Origin: Ornithinimicrobium cerasi | GTDB taxonomy: Bacteria; Actinomycetota; Actinomycetes; Actinomycetales; Dermatophilaceae | Length of the DNA: 64,000 bases | NCBI RefSeq assembly: GCF_003702705.1 | Contig: NZ_QZMN01000010.1 | Span: 85,699-149,698 of the forward strand | Direction: 5' to 3' | Part shown: positions 42,209 to 50,285 of the stretch, piece after piece | How the letters are laid out: each line of letters starts with the position of its first letter | Position numbering within the stretch: the first letter of the stretch is position 1 | Translations under genes and position numbers: made by a program | Notes under the pieces: generated by a model | The model's database searches: none | Told to the model about the DNA's origin: nothing | What the model saw: only the letters and a program-made list of their open reading frames with translations

Positions 42209-42977
42209 GTCCGAGCGTCCTCCCGGCGGCCTTCGCCGCCCTCCCCAGGTATGCCGCCACCTCCGCCGCGCGCTCCTCGCCCCCGCGGCCGGCCGGGTCG
42301 GGAGTCCCGCCGGCCGTCCCGGTCAGGTCGGCCGCGAGGGCGCCGACGGCCGCGCCGGCCGCGTCGAGCACCGGGACGGCGACCTCGGCCGGGACCGTGC
42401 GGTCGGAGGGGCGGTGGGCCAGCCACTCGGCGCCCCGCCACTCCTCCCGGGACGCCTCGGCGTCGGCCCGGTCCTCCTCGCCCGCGGCAGCCAGGGCCAG
42501 GGCCCAGCCGTCCTCGTCGGAGCGGGCCGCGAGCAGCCGGCCGCCGGCCGTGGACAGCGCCGGGTGCACCCGGTGGCTGTCGCGGAAGGGGCCGGAGGCG
42601 TCCGAGTCGACGCGATCGACATACACGACCTCGCCCCGGACGAGCACCTCGACGTGCACGGTCGCGCCCACCTGGTCGCGGACCTGGGAGAGGTAGGGGG
42701 AGAGGGCGCCGAGCAGGGGCAGCCGCCCGAGGTAGTGGTGCGAGAGGCGGCTCAGCTCCGGGCCGAGGCCGTAGCGGGAGGTGGCGCGGTCCTGGACGGC
42801 GAGGTCGGCCAGGACCAGGGAGCGCAGCAGGCGGTGGACGGTCGGGATCGACATCGAGGAGCGCTCGGCGAGGTCGGTGAGCTGGTGGTACGCCGGGCCC
42901 TGCGCCAGCAGCTCGAGCAGCTGGACCGCGTTGCGCACGGTGCCCAGCCCGCCGCGCGCAGCATCACCGTTCGGCAT
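42201..42977 (-). CDS. IclR-family regulator of the second liv cluster
   Basis: A 258-residue IclR regulator. The helix-turn-helix is TVRNAVQLLELLAQG followed by ERSSMSIPTVHRLLRSLVLADL; the effector domain includes GATVHVEVLVRGEVVYVDRVDS and EVAVPVLDAAGAAVGALA. The ATG follows AAGGAGGG; a longer in-frame version would run into the repeat at 43011. It is divergent from livG, with an AT-rich palindrome between them, and is followed by the synthetase-like gene. Confidence 0.88.
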   Translation of the reverse strand: MPNGDAARGGLGTVRNAVQLLELLAQGPAYHQLTDLAERSSMSIPTVHRLLRSLVLADLAVQDRATSRYGLGPELSRLSHHYLGRLPLLGALSPYLSQVRDQVGATVHVEVLVRGEVVYVDRVDSDASGPFRDSHRVHPALSTAGGRLLAARSDEDGWALALAAAGEEDRADAEASREEWRGAEWLAHRPSDRTVPAEVAVPVLDAAGAAVGALAADLTGTAGGTPDPAGRGGEERAAEVAAYLGRAAKAAGRTLGHG

Positions 42978-43010
42978 CCGACCCTCCTTCCGTCGACGTC
43001 CGTGGGGCCC

Positions 43011-43060
43011 GACCGGGGTGGCCCGGTGTCGTCCTGGCGACAGCGATCCACCCCGCTGCC
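43011..43060. repeat. Diverged copy of the hairpin repeat
   Basis: This copy keeps GGGGTGG, the core CCTGGCGACA and CCACCCC but differs between them (GGTGTCGT instead of CTGCTGCTG). It lies 34 bp upstream of the IclR start codon, on the side of the shared promoter region. Confidence 0.7.
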
Positions 43061-43147
43061 GCGCGGCCCGGCCTCGATCTGACCCTGATTGTGCACCATC
43101 CGGAGTCACCGTGACCGAATCTGCATGAACTTTCCTGCTAGACCCCC

Positions 43148-43176
43148 TTGCTTTTCAGATAGTGAAAACCTATCGT
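43148..43176 (+). promoter_or_regulatory. livG promoter overlapped by a palindromic operator
   Basis: TTGCTT (43148-43153), a 17-bp spacer and TATCGT (43171-43176) form a good -35/-10 pair. Between them lies the perfect inverted repeat TTTTCA-GATAG-TGAAAA (43152-43168), AT-rich against its surroundings. The divergent IclR regulator is the likely binder, with repression by blocking polymerase. Confidence 0.65.
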
Positions 43177-43221
43177 CTCTCTCAGACGTCCTGGATCACC
43201 GCCGACCCGAAGAGGACCCCC

Positions 43222-44133
43222 GTGCTCACACGTGCCTACCAGCACTCGCTCAACGGCAGCCACCTGCCCGACGGCGAACCGCTGCTCGAGGTCGACGCCG
43301 TCTCGCTGCGCTTCGGCGGCGTCAAGGCGCTCACCGACATCAGCTTCACCGTCACCCAGGGCCACGTCCACGCGATCATCGGCCCCAACGGCGCCGGCAA
43401 GTCCTCGATGCTCAACTGCATCAGCGGGATCTACCACCCGCAGGAGGGCGAGATCCGCCTGCACACCGCGGCCGCCGACGGCACCCGCACCCTCTCCACC
43501 CTGACCAAGCTGCCGCCCCACCGCATCGCCCGCCTCCGCGTGGCCCGCAGCTTCCAGAACATCGAGCTGTTCTCGCACCTCACCGTGCTCGAGAACCTCA
43601 TGCTCGGCCGGCACATCCACATGAACCACAGCGTCCTCGCCTCGATGCTCTGGTTCGGCCCGGCCCGGCGCCAGGAGATCCAGCACCGCCAGCTGGTCGA
43701 GGAGGTCATCGACCTCCTCCAGCTGCAGGCCTACCGCAGCAAGCCCGTCGGCGCCCTCGCCTACGGCATCCAGAAGCGGGTCGAGCTCGGCCGGGCGCTC
43801 TGCATCCAGCCCGCCCTGCTCCTGCTCGACGAGCCGATGGCCGGCATGAACGCCGAGGAGAAGGAGGACATGGCCCGCTACATCCTCGACGTCCACGAGC
43901 TCGCCGGCGTCACCGTCGTCCTCATCGAGCACGACATGAACGTCGTCATGGACATCTCCGACCGGGTCAGCGTCCTGGACTTCGGCCGGCTCATCGCCGA
44001 CGGCACGCCCGACGAGGTCAAGGCCGACCCCGCGGTGATCGAGGCCTACCTCGGCTCCGAGGAGGAGGACGCCGACGTCCGCGAGGCCGTCGAGCACATG
44101 CAGCGGCTGACCGAGGAGGAGAGCCGTGGCTGA
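43222..44133 (+). CDS. livG: ABC transporter ATPase LivG
   Basis: A 303-residue LivG-type ATPase with Walker A GPNGAGKSS, RVARSFQNIELFSHLTVLEN, the signature region LAYGIQKRVELGRAL and Walker B LLLDEPMAGMN with VLIEHDM. An insertion after the Walker A region (LHTAAADGTRTLSTLTK) and a charged C-terminal tail make it longer than usual (about 255). The GTG at 43222 has AGAGGA upstream; a GTG at 43162 overlaps the promoter palindrome and is rejected. The gene overlaps fadD by 8 nt. Confidence 0.88.
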   Translation: MLTRAYQHSLNGSHLPDGEPLLEVDAVSLRFGGVKALTDISFTVTQGHVHAIIGPNGAGKSSMLNCISGIYHPQEGEIRLHTAAADGTRTLSTLTKLPPHRIARLRVARSFQNIELFSHLTVLENLMLGRHIHMNHSVLASMLWFGPARRQEIQHRQLVEEVIDLLQLQAYRSKPVGALAYGIQKRVELGRALCIQPALLLLDEPMAGMNAEEKEDMARYILDVHELAGVTVVLIEHDMNVVMDISDRVSVLDFGRLIADGTPDEVKADPAVIEAYLGSEEEDADVREAVEHMQRLTEEESRG

Positions 44134-46144
44134 GCGTCGCACCCGGCTGGCGAACCGCACCGACGCCACCGCCCCGGGCGCAGGCCCCAGCGCCGCGCAG
44201 ACCTTCCCCCGCCTCCTGGAGCACCTGGCCACGCAGCGCCCCGACGGGGTCGCGATGCAGGAGAAGCTCTACGGCATCTGGCAGCCCCTCACCTGGGCGG
44301 AGTACCGCCGCCGCGTCGAGGACTTCGCGCACGGTCTCTCGGGGTATGGCGTGCAGCGCGGCGAGATCGTCGCCGTCCTCGGTGACAACCGCCCGGAGTG
44401 GCTCATCGCCGAGCTCGCCGCCCAGAGCATCGGCGCGGCCGTCGTCGGCATCTACCCGACCTCGATCGGCGAGGAGCTGGAGCACATCCTCGCGACGTCC
44501 CGCGCCCGCGTCGTCGTCGTCGAGGACCAGGAGCAGGTGGACAAGCTGCTCAAGCTGCGCGAGAGCGTCCCCGACCTCCTCGTCGAGCGGGTCGTCTACT
44601 ACGACCCCCACGGCCTGGAGTCCTACGACGACCCGTGGCTGGTGGACTTCACCGAGGTCGAGCGGGTCGGGCGCGAGCGCGCCGAGCAGCACCCCGGCTG
44701 GTATGCCGAGCAGGTCGCCCGGAGCTCCCCCGAGGACATCGCCGTCATCTGCACGACGTCCGGCACGACGTCCAAGCCCAAGCTCGGCGAGCTCTCGCAC
44801 GCCAACCTGCTCGCGATGGCCGACCACCTCACCGAGATCGACCCGGCCGACGCCTCGTTCCGCTACGTCTCGTTCCTGCCCTTCGCGTGGATCGGCGAGC
44901 AGATGCTCGCCGTCGCCATCGGCCTCTCCCGCGGCCTGACGCTCAGCTTCCCCGAGGACGCGTCGACCCAGCGCTCGGACCTGCGCGAGATCGGCCCGGA
45001 CGTGATGTTCTCCCCGCCGCGGATCTGGGAGTCGATGCTCTCCGAGGTCCAGGTGCGCATCGACGAGGCCGGCTGGCTCAAGCGCAAGGTCTTCGGCTGG
45101 GGGTATGACGTGGGCGACCGGGCCGCGCAGGCGCGCACCACGGGCAAGGGCGGGGGCACGACCCCTCTGACCTGGGTGGCGGACGCGGTCTCGACCCGCC
45201 CGGTGCGCGACCAGCTCGGCCTGGCCCGCGTGCGCCGCGCCTACACCGGCGGTGCGCCGCTGGGCCCCGACGTCTTCCGCTTCTTCCACGCGATCGGCGT
45301 CAACCTCAAGCAGATCTACGGCCAGACCGAGATCTGCGGCATCGCGGTGGTGCACCGCGACGACGACATCGCCTTCAACACCGTCGGCACCCCGATCCCC
45401 GGCACCGACCTGCGGATCAGCGACGAGGGCGAGATCCTCCTGCGGTCGCCCTCGGTCTTCCGCGGCTACCACAAGCAGCCGGAGGAGACCGCGAAGACGG
45501 TCGACCCGGACGGCTGGCTGCACACCGGCGACGCCGGCTACGTCGACGAGAAGGGCCACCTGGTCGTCATCGACCGCCAGAAGGACGTCCTCACCGCGCC
45601 CGACGGCAGCCGCTACTCCAGCGCGTTCATCGAGAACAAGCTGAAGTTCAGCCCCTACGTCGAGGAGGCCGTGACCTTCGGCCCGCGGACGTCGGGCGAG
45701 GGGATGACGGCGATGATCACGATCGACCCCGGGACCGTCGGGTCGTGGGCCGAGCACGAGCGGCTGAGCTACACGACCTACTCCGACCTCGCGCAGAAGG
45801 AGGAGGTCTACGACCTGCTCGCCGAGGAGATCACCCGCGCCAACGAGGACCTGCCCGAGGCGATCCGGGTGCGCCGGTTCGTGCTGCTGCACAAGCAGCT
45901 GGACCCCGACGACGACGAGATCACCCGCACCCGCAAGGTCCGGCGCAACGTCATCGACGAGCGCTACGCCGACATCATCGCCGCCCTGCGCGCCGGCGAC
46001 GACGCGGCCCGGATCAGCAGCCGGGTGACCTACCAGGACGGCAGCTCCGTCGTCCGCGAGCTGCAGCTGCGCATCTTCGACCTGACCACCTACGAGATCC
46101 CGCAAGGGCGGGCTCGCCGACCTGTCTGGAGCGGACGCCGATGA
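44126..46144 (+). CDS. fadD: Long-chain acyl-CoA synthetase (FadD15-like)
   Basis: A 672-residue AMP-forming acyl-CoA ligase. Motifs present: phosphate loop TTSGTTSKPK, the fatty-acid gate region YVSFLPFAWIGEQ, YGQTEICG, DGWLHTGDAGYVDEKGHLV and the C-terminal lysine in ITRTRKVRRNVID. Unlike the two other adenylate-forming genes nearby it appears catalytically complete. Placement inside a liv cluster suggests that the imported acid is activated with CoA at once. GTG start within the end of livG. Very long-chain versus aryl substrates cannot be told apart from sequence. Confidence 0.87.
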   Translation: MAERRTRLANRTDATAPGAGPSAAQTFPRLLEHLATQRPDGVAMQEKLYGIWQPLTWAEYRRRVEDFAHGLSGYGVQRGEIVAVLGDNRPEWLIAELAAQSIGAAVVGIYPTSIGEELEHILATSRARVVVVEDQEQVDKLLKLRESVPDLLVERVVYYDPHGLESYDDPWLVDFTEVERVGRERAEQHPGWYAEQVARSSPEDIAVICTTSGTTSKPKLGELSHANLLAMADHLTEIDPADASFRYVSFLPFAWIGEQMLAVAIGLSRGLTLSFPEDASTQRSDLREIGPDVMFSPPRIWESMLSEVQVRIDEAGWLKRKVFGWGYDVGDRAAQARTTGKGGGTTPLTWVADAVSTRPVRDQLGLARVRRAYTGGAPLGPDVFRFFHAIGVNLKQIYGQTEICGIAVVHRDDDIAFNTVGTPIPGTDLRISDEGEILLRSPSVFRGYHKQPEETAKTVDPDGWLHTGDAGYVDEKGHLVVIDRQKDVLTAPDGSRYSSAFIENKLKFSPYVEEAVTFGPRTSGEGMTAMITIDPGTVGSWAEHERLSYTTYSDLAQKEEVYDLLAEEITRANEDLPEAIRVRRFVLLHKQLDPDDDEITRTRKVRRNVIDERYADIIAALRAGDDAARISSRVTYQDGSSVVRELQLRIFDLTTYEIPQGRARRPVWSGRR

Positions 46145-46163
46145 GCGACAGGAACGTGACGCG

Positions 46164-47036
46164 ATGAGTCAGTTCGTGAGCATGCTGGCCTACGGGCTGG
46201 CCGACGGCGCGATCCTGGCGCTCGCCGCGCTCGGATTCGTGCTGATCTACAAGGCGACGTCCGTCATCAACTTCGCCCAGGGCGAGTTCCTGCTCGTGGG
46301 CGCCTACATGTTCTACACGGCCTTCGTCGTGCTGCGGCTGCCATTGCTGCTCGCCGTCGTGGTCGGCGTGGTCGTGGCCACGGTCATCGGCGTGCTGGTC
46401 GAGCGGCTGATCCTGAGGCCGATGATCGGGGAGAGCCCGATCAGCATCATCATGGTCACGATCGGGCTGTCCTCGCTGCTGCGGGCCCTGGTGCAGATGT
46501 TCTACGGCACCAGCGTCAAGCCGATGCCCAAGATCCTGCCGACCGGCTCGGTCGACATCCTCGGTGCGACCGTGCCGCTCAACCGGTTGCTGGTCATCGT
46601 CGTCGCGGCCGTGGTGCTCACCGCGTTCACGATCTTCTTCCGCCGGTCCCGGCACGGCATCGCCATGCGCGCCGTCGCCGACGACCAGCAGGCGGCGATG
46701 ACGATGGGCATCTCGGTGCGCCGCATCTTCGCGATGGCCTGGGCGCTGGCCGGGGTCAGCGCCCTCATCGCCGGCGTGCTGCTCGCCGACATCTCCGCGG
46801 TCGACCAGAACCTCGCGGCGTTCGGCCTGCTGGTCTTCCCCGTCGTCATCCTCGGCGGTCTCGACTCGGTGCCCGGCACCATCGTCGGCGGCATCATCAT
46901 CGGCCTCCTCAAGCAGGGGACGGCTGTCTACTGGGAGCCCGGCCTGGCCACCGTCGTCCCCTACGTCGTGCTCGTCCTGATCCTGCTGGTCAAGCCCTAC
47001 GGTCTCTTCGGCGAGACCCGCATCGAGAGGGTGTGA
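46164..47036 (+). CDS. livH: ABC permease LivH
   Basis: A 290-residue permease with eight membrane segments. Characteristic stretches are ILALAALGFVLIYKATSVINFAQGEF, the loop HGIAMRAVADDQQAAMTMGI and FPVVILGGLDSVPGTIVGG. It follows fadD after 19 bp and precedes livM by 7 bp. Sequence differs clearly from the livH at 36081, so the two transporters are not a recent duplication. Confidence 0.92.
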   Translation: MSQFVSMLAYGLADGAILALAALGFVLIYKATSVINFAQGEFLLVGAYMFYTAFVVLRLPLLLAVVVGVVVATVIGVLVERLILRPMIGESPISIIMVTIGLSSLLRALVQMFYGTSVKPMPKILPTGSVDILGATVPLNRLLVIVVAAVVLTAFTIFFRRSRHGIAMRAVADDQQAAMTMGISVRRIFAMAWALAGVSALIAGVLLADISAVDQNLAAFGLLVFPVVILGGLDSVPGTIVGGIIIGLLKQGTAVYWEPGLATVVPYVVLVLILLVKPYGLFGETRIERV

Positions 47037-47043
47037 CCAGGCC

Positions 47044-48114
47044 ATGGCCATGACCGCCACCGGGATCCACCACCGTTCCTACGTCTCCGAGCTGCGGCTG
47101 CGGGCGACCCGGGCGGAGTACGTCCGCCTCGCCCTGATGGGCGTCCTGCTCGTCGTCGTGCCGTTCGTGCTCGACAACTACTGGATGTCGATCGCCAACA
47201 CGATCCTCATCGCCGTCATCGGCGCCGTCGGGCTGAACATCCTCGTCGGCTACACCGGACAGATCTCCCTGGGCCAGGGCGGCTTCCTCGCGGTCGGCGC
47301 CTACACCTCGGTGATCCTCTCCGACCGGATGGGCCTGCCCACACCGCTGTCGATCGCCTTCGCGGTGGTCTTCACCGCGGTGATCGGCACCTTCTTCGGG
47401 CTCCCGGGGCTGCGGCTCAAGGGCCTCTACCTGGCGATCGCGACCCTCGCCAGCCAGCAGATCATCGAGTTCCTCATCCGCCGGGACATCGGCGACTTCC
47501 TCACCGGCGGGCTCGGCTACATCAACGTCGAGCGGTTCTCCTTCCTCGGCTTCCAGGTCGGCGGGCGGGACGTCTTCGAGCGGCAGTGGTACGTCATCCT
47601 CGCCATCCTCGCGATCCTCGCGGTGATGGCCGGCCGCAACCTCTTCCGCACCGGGCTGGGCCGCTCGTTCATGGCGGTCCGCGACCAGGACATCGCCGCC
47701 GAGGCGATCGGCGTCAACCTCACCCGGGCCAAGCTCACCGCCTTCGCCGTCTCCTCCGGCTTCGTCGGCCTCGCCGGTGCGCTCACCGCGCACTACAGCG
47801 AGGTCGTGTCCTGGGAGAAGTTCACCCTGGAGGTCTCGATCCTCTACCTGGCGATGATCATCGTCGGCGGTCTGGGCAGCATCGCCGGGTCGGTCTACGG
47901 CGCGATCTTCATGACCCTGCTGCCGGTCGTCATCCGCAACGTCGCCAACGCGCTCGACTCGGTCGTGCCGTTCCTGGGCGACCAGCTCCCCGCCGTGCAG
48001 AACGCCACCTTCGGCCTGGTCATCATCCTCTTCCTCATCATCGAACCTCGAGGGCTCAACCGGCTGTGGGAGCGCATCAAGGAGTTCTTCCGCTTCTGGC
48101 CCTTCCGCTACTGA
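47044..48114 (+). CDS. livM: ABC permease LivM
   Basis: A 356-residue permease with about ten hydrophobic segments. Family landmarks are AVGLNILVGYTGQISLGQGGFLAVGAYT, RDQDIAAEAIGVNLTRAKLTAFAVSSGF and AMIIVGGLGSIAGSVYGAIF. An ATG at 47050 could also serve as start. The C-terminus (RGLNRLWERIKEFFRFWPFRY) is strongly basic and aromatic. It forms the membrane dimer with the preceding LivH. Confidence 0.92.
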   Translation: MAMTATGIHHRSYVSELRLRATRAEYVRLALMGVLLVVVPFVLDNYWMSIANTILIAVIGAVGLNILVGYTGQISLGQGGFLAVGAYTSVILSDRMGLPTPLSIAFAVVFTAVIGTFFGLPGLRLKGLYLAIATLASQQIIEFLIRRDIGDFLTGGLGYINVERFSFLGFQVGGRDVFERQWYVILAILAILAVMAGRNLFRTGLGRSFMAVRDQDIAAEAIGVNLTRAKLTAFAVSSGFVGLAGALTAHYSEVVSWEKFTLEVSILYLAMIIVGGLGSIAGSVYGAIFMTLLPVVIRNVANALDSVVPFLGDQLPAVQNATFGLVIILFLIIEPRGLNRLWERIKEFFRFWPFRY

Positions 48115-48193
48115 CCCACCCCAACGCACCACCCGGCACGACCCACCCACCCAGCACACGACATACCCGCACCACCATCCCAAGGAGAAGCAC
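48115..48193 (+). promoter_or_regulatory. C-rich, G-poor leader before livK
   Basis: From 48115 to about 48183 the plus strand consists almost only of C and A (for example CCCACCCCAACGCACCACCC) and cannot fold. AAGGAG follows 8 nt before the ATG. Such a stretch could be a Rho-loading site or an unstructured translation enhancer that favours high LivK output relative to the permeases. Confidence 0.4.
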
Positions 48194-49402
48194 ATGATCC
48201 GCACCCGACGCGGCGCCCTCGTCGCCTCCCTCGCCGCCCTCACGCTCGGCCTGTCGGCCTGCGGCGGGGCTGACGGCGGAGGCGGCGGCGACGACGCCGC
48301 CCCGATCAACATCGGCATCATCGCCGACCTCTCCGGCGCCACCGGCGACGTCGGCACGCCCTACAACCAGGGCATGCTCGCCTACATCGAGCACCTCAAC
48401 GCCGAGGGCGGCATCGACGGCCGGCAGATCGAGGCCGACTCCAACGACTACGCCTACGAGGTCCCGCAGGCCGAGGACCTCTACCGCCAGTACGTCAACG
48501 ACGGTGTCGTGGCGATCCAGGGCTGGGGCACCGGGGACACCGAGGCGCTCTCCTCCCGGGTGGCGAGCGACGAGCTGCCCTTCATGTCCGGCTCGTTTGC
48601 CGAGAGCCTGACGGACCCCGAGGAGGCGCCGTACAACTTCGTCGTCGCCCCGACCTACTCCGACCAGATGCGCGTCGCGCTCAACTGGATCGCCGAGGAC
48701 GCCGGCGGCGAGGCCGAGGTGGCGGTCTTCCACAACGACAGCCCGTTCGGCCAGGCCCCCGTCGCCGACGGCGAGGCGTGGATCGAGGAGCAGGGCCTCG
48801 GACTGGGCTACCAGGCCTACCCGATGCCCGGCGGCCAGCAGAACTACGTCGGTCTGCTCTCCCAGGCGCAGAGCCAGGGCGCGAAGTACATCGTCATCCA
48901 GAACGTCGCCAGCCCCGCCGCGCTCGTCGCCCGGGACATCGCCGACCAGAACCTGGACATGAAGATCGTCTGCCTCAACTGGTGCGCCAACGAGCTCTTC
49001 ATCACCACGGCCGGCGAGGAGGTGGCCGAGGGTCACATCCTCGTCCAGCCCTTCGCGCCGCTGGCCGCGGAGAAGGAGGGCCACGGGGTCATCACCGAGT
49101 ACATCGAGGCCGAGGGCATCGACGCCGCAGACGTCGGCACCTCCTGGGTGCAGGGCTGGTACGTCATGCACGTCATGGCCGAGGGCATCCGGCACGCCAT
49201 CGAGAACAACGACGGCGAGGAGCTCACCGGCGCGATGATCCGCGAGTCCCTGGAGACCATGGGCCCCATCGACACCGGCGGCGTCGTCGGCGACGGCACC
49301 GTCGAGTTCTCCGCCGAGAGCCACCGCGGTTCCACGAGCACCGGCGTCTACATGGCCGAGGGTGGCCAGATGGTCGAGGTCGAGGCGGGCGCGACGCCAT
49401 GA
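48194..49402 (+). CDS. livK: ABC substrate-binding lipoprotein LivK
   Basis: A 402-residue lipoprotein with signal peptide, lipobox LSAC (Cys23) and a Gly/Asp linker. The periplasmic-binding fold begins INIGIIADLSGATGDVGTPY and includes GGIDGRQIEADSNDYAYEV. Two Cys in KIVCLNWCANELF are unusual for this family and might form a disulfide near the hinge. It belongs to the branch often found beside acyl-CoA ligase genes; the ligand is unknown. Its stop overlaps the livF start (ATGA). Confidence 0.9.
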   Translation: MIRTRRGALVASLAALTLGLSACGGADGGGGGDDAAPINIGIIADLSGATGDVGTPYNQGMLAYIEHLNAEGGIDGRQIEADSNDYAYEVPQAEDLYRQYVNDGVVAIQGWGTGDTEALSSRVASDELPFMSGSFAESLTDPEEAPYNFVVAPTYSDQMRVALNWIAEDAGGEAEVAVFHNDSPFGQAPVADGEAWIEEQGLGLGYQAYPMPGGQQNYVGLLSQAQSQGAKYIVIQNVASPAALVARDIADQNLDMKIVCLNWCANELFITTAGEEVAEGHILVQPFAPLAAEKEGHGVITEYIEAEGIDAADVGTSWVQGWYVMHVMAEGIRHAIENNDGEELTGAMIRESLETMGPIDTGGVVGDGTVEFSAESHRGSTSTGVYMAEGGQMVEVEAGATP

Positions 49403-50253
49403 GCACCGCTGCAGCCCCGGCGGGGACGGGTCAGCCCGTCCCCGCCGGGGCCGGGGCGGCCGCCATGCTCACGCTCAACAACGTCGAGGTCATCTACGAC
49501 GACGTGATCCTGGTGCTGCGGGGCCTGTCCCTGGAGGTGCCGGAGGGCAAGATCGTGGCGCTGCTCGGCTCCAACGGCGCCGGCAAGTCGACGACCCTGA
49601 AGGCCGTCTCGGGCCTCCTGCCCAGCGAGCACGGCGAGGTCACCGACGGGACGATCCACTTCTCGGGTGAGGACATCACGCGCGTGGACGCCTCCGACCG
49701 GGTGACCCGCGGGATGAGCCTGTGCATGGAGGGTCGGCACGTCTTCGAGCACCTCAGCGTGGCGGAGAACCTCGTCGCCGGCGCCTACACCCGTTCGGGC
49801 AAGGAGTCGGCCGAGGACCTGGAGAAGGTCTACGAGTTCTTCCCCAAGCTGGCCGACATGCGGGCGCGGATCGCCGGCTACCTCTCCGGGGGCGAGCAGC
49901 AGATGCTGGCGATCGGGCGGGCGCTGATGTCCCGCCCCCGCCTGCTGATGCTGGACGAGCCGTCACTGGGCCTGGCCCCGTTGCTCGTCCAGGAGATCTT
50001 CGGCTACATCAAGCGGCTCAACACCGAGACCGGTCTGACCGTCCTCGTCATCGAGCAGAACGCCCGGCGGGCCCTCGAGATCGCCGACCACGGCTACATC
50101 ATGGAGCAGGGCCGGATCGTGCTCGAGGGCGACGCGGCCGAGCTGCGGGAGAACCCGGACGTCAAGGAGTTCTACCTGGGCCTCGGCGAGGAGGGCGGTC
50201 GCAAGAGCTACCGCGACGTCAAGCACTACAAGCGGCGCAAGCGCTGGCTGTAG
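49399..50253 (+). CDS. livF: ABC transporter ATPase LivF
   Basis: A 284-residue ATPase with Walker A GSNGAGKST, MEGRHVFEHLSVAENL, signature LSGGEQQMLAIGRAL, Walker B LLMLDEPSLGLAP and VLVIEQN. The first 24 residues (Ala/Gly/Pro-rich) precede the usual LivF start MLTLNNVEVIYDD, so translation might also begin at the internal ATG at 49465. The C-terminus ends in a basic tail (KHYKRRKRWL). Confidence 0.9.
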   Translation: MSTAAAPAGTGQPVPAGAGAAAMLTLNNVEVIYDDVILVLRGLSLEVPEGKIVALLGSNGAGKSTTLKAVSGLLPSEHGEVTDGTIHFSGEDITRVDASDRVTRGMSLCMEGRHVFEHLSVAENLVAGAYTRSGKESAEDLEKVYEFFPKLADMRARIAGYLSGGEQQMLAIGRALMSRPRLLMLDEPSLGLAPLLVQEIFGYIKRLNTETGLTVLVIEQNARRALEIADHGYIMEQGRIVLEGDAAELRENPDVKEFYLGLGEEGGRKSYRDVKHYKRRKRWL

Positions 50254-50285
50254 CCCGCACGCCATACCGACCCAAGGAGTGACCC

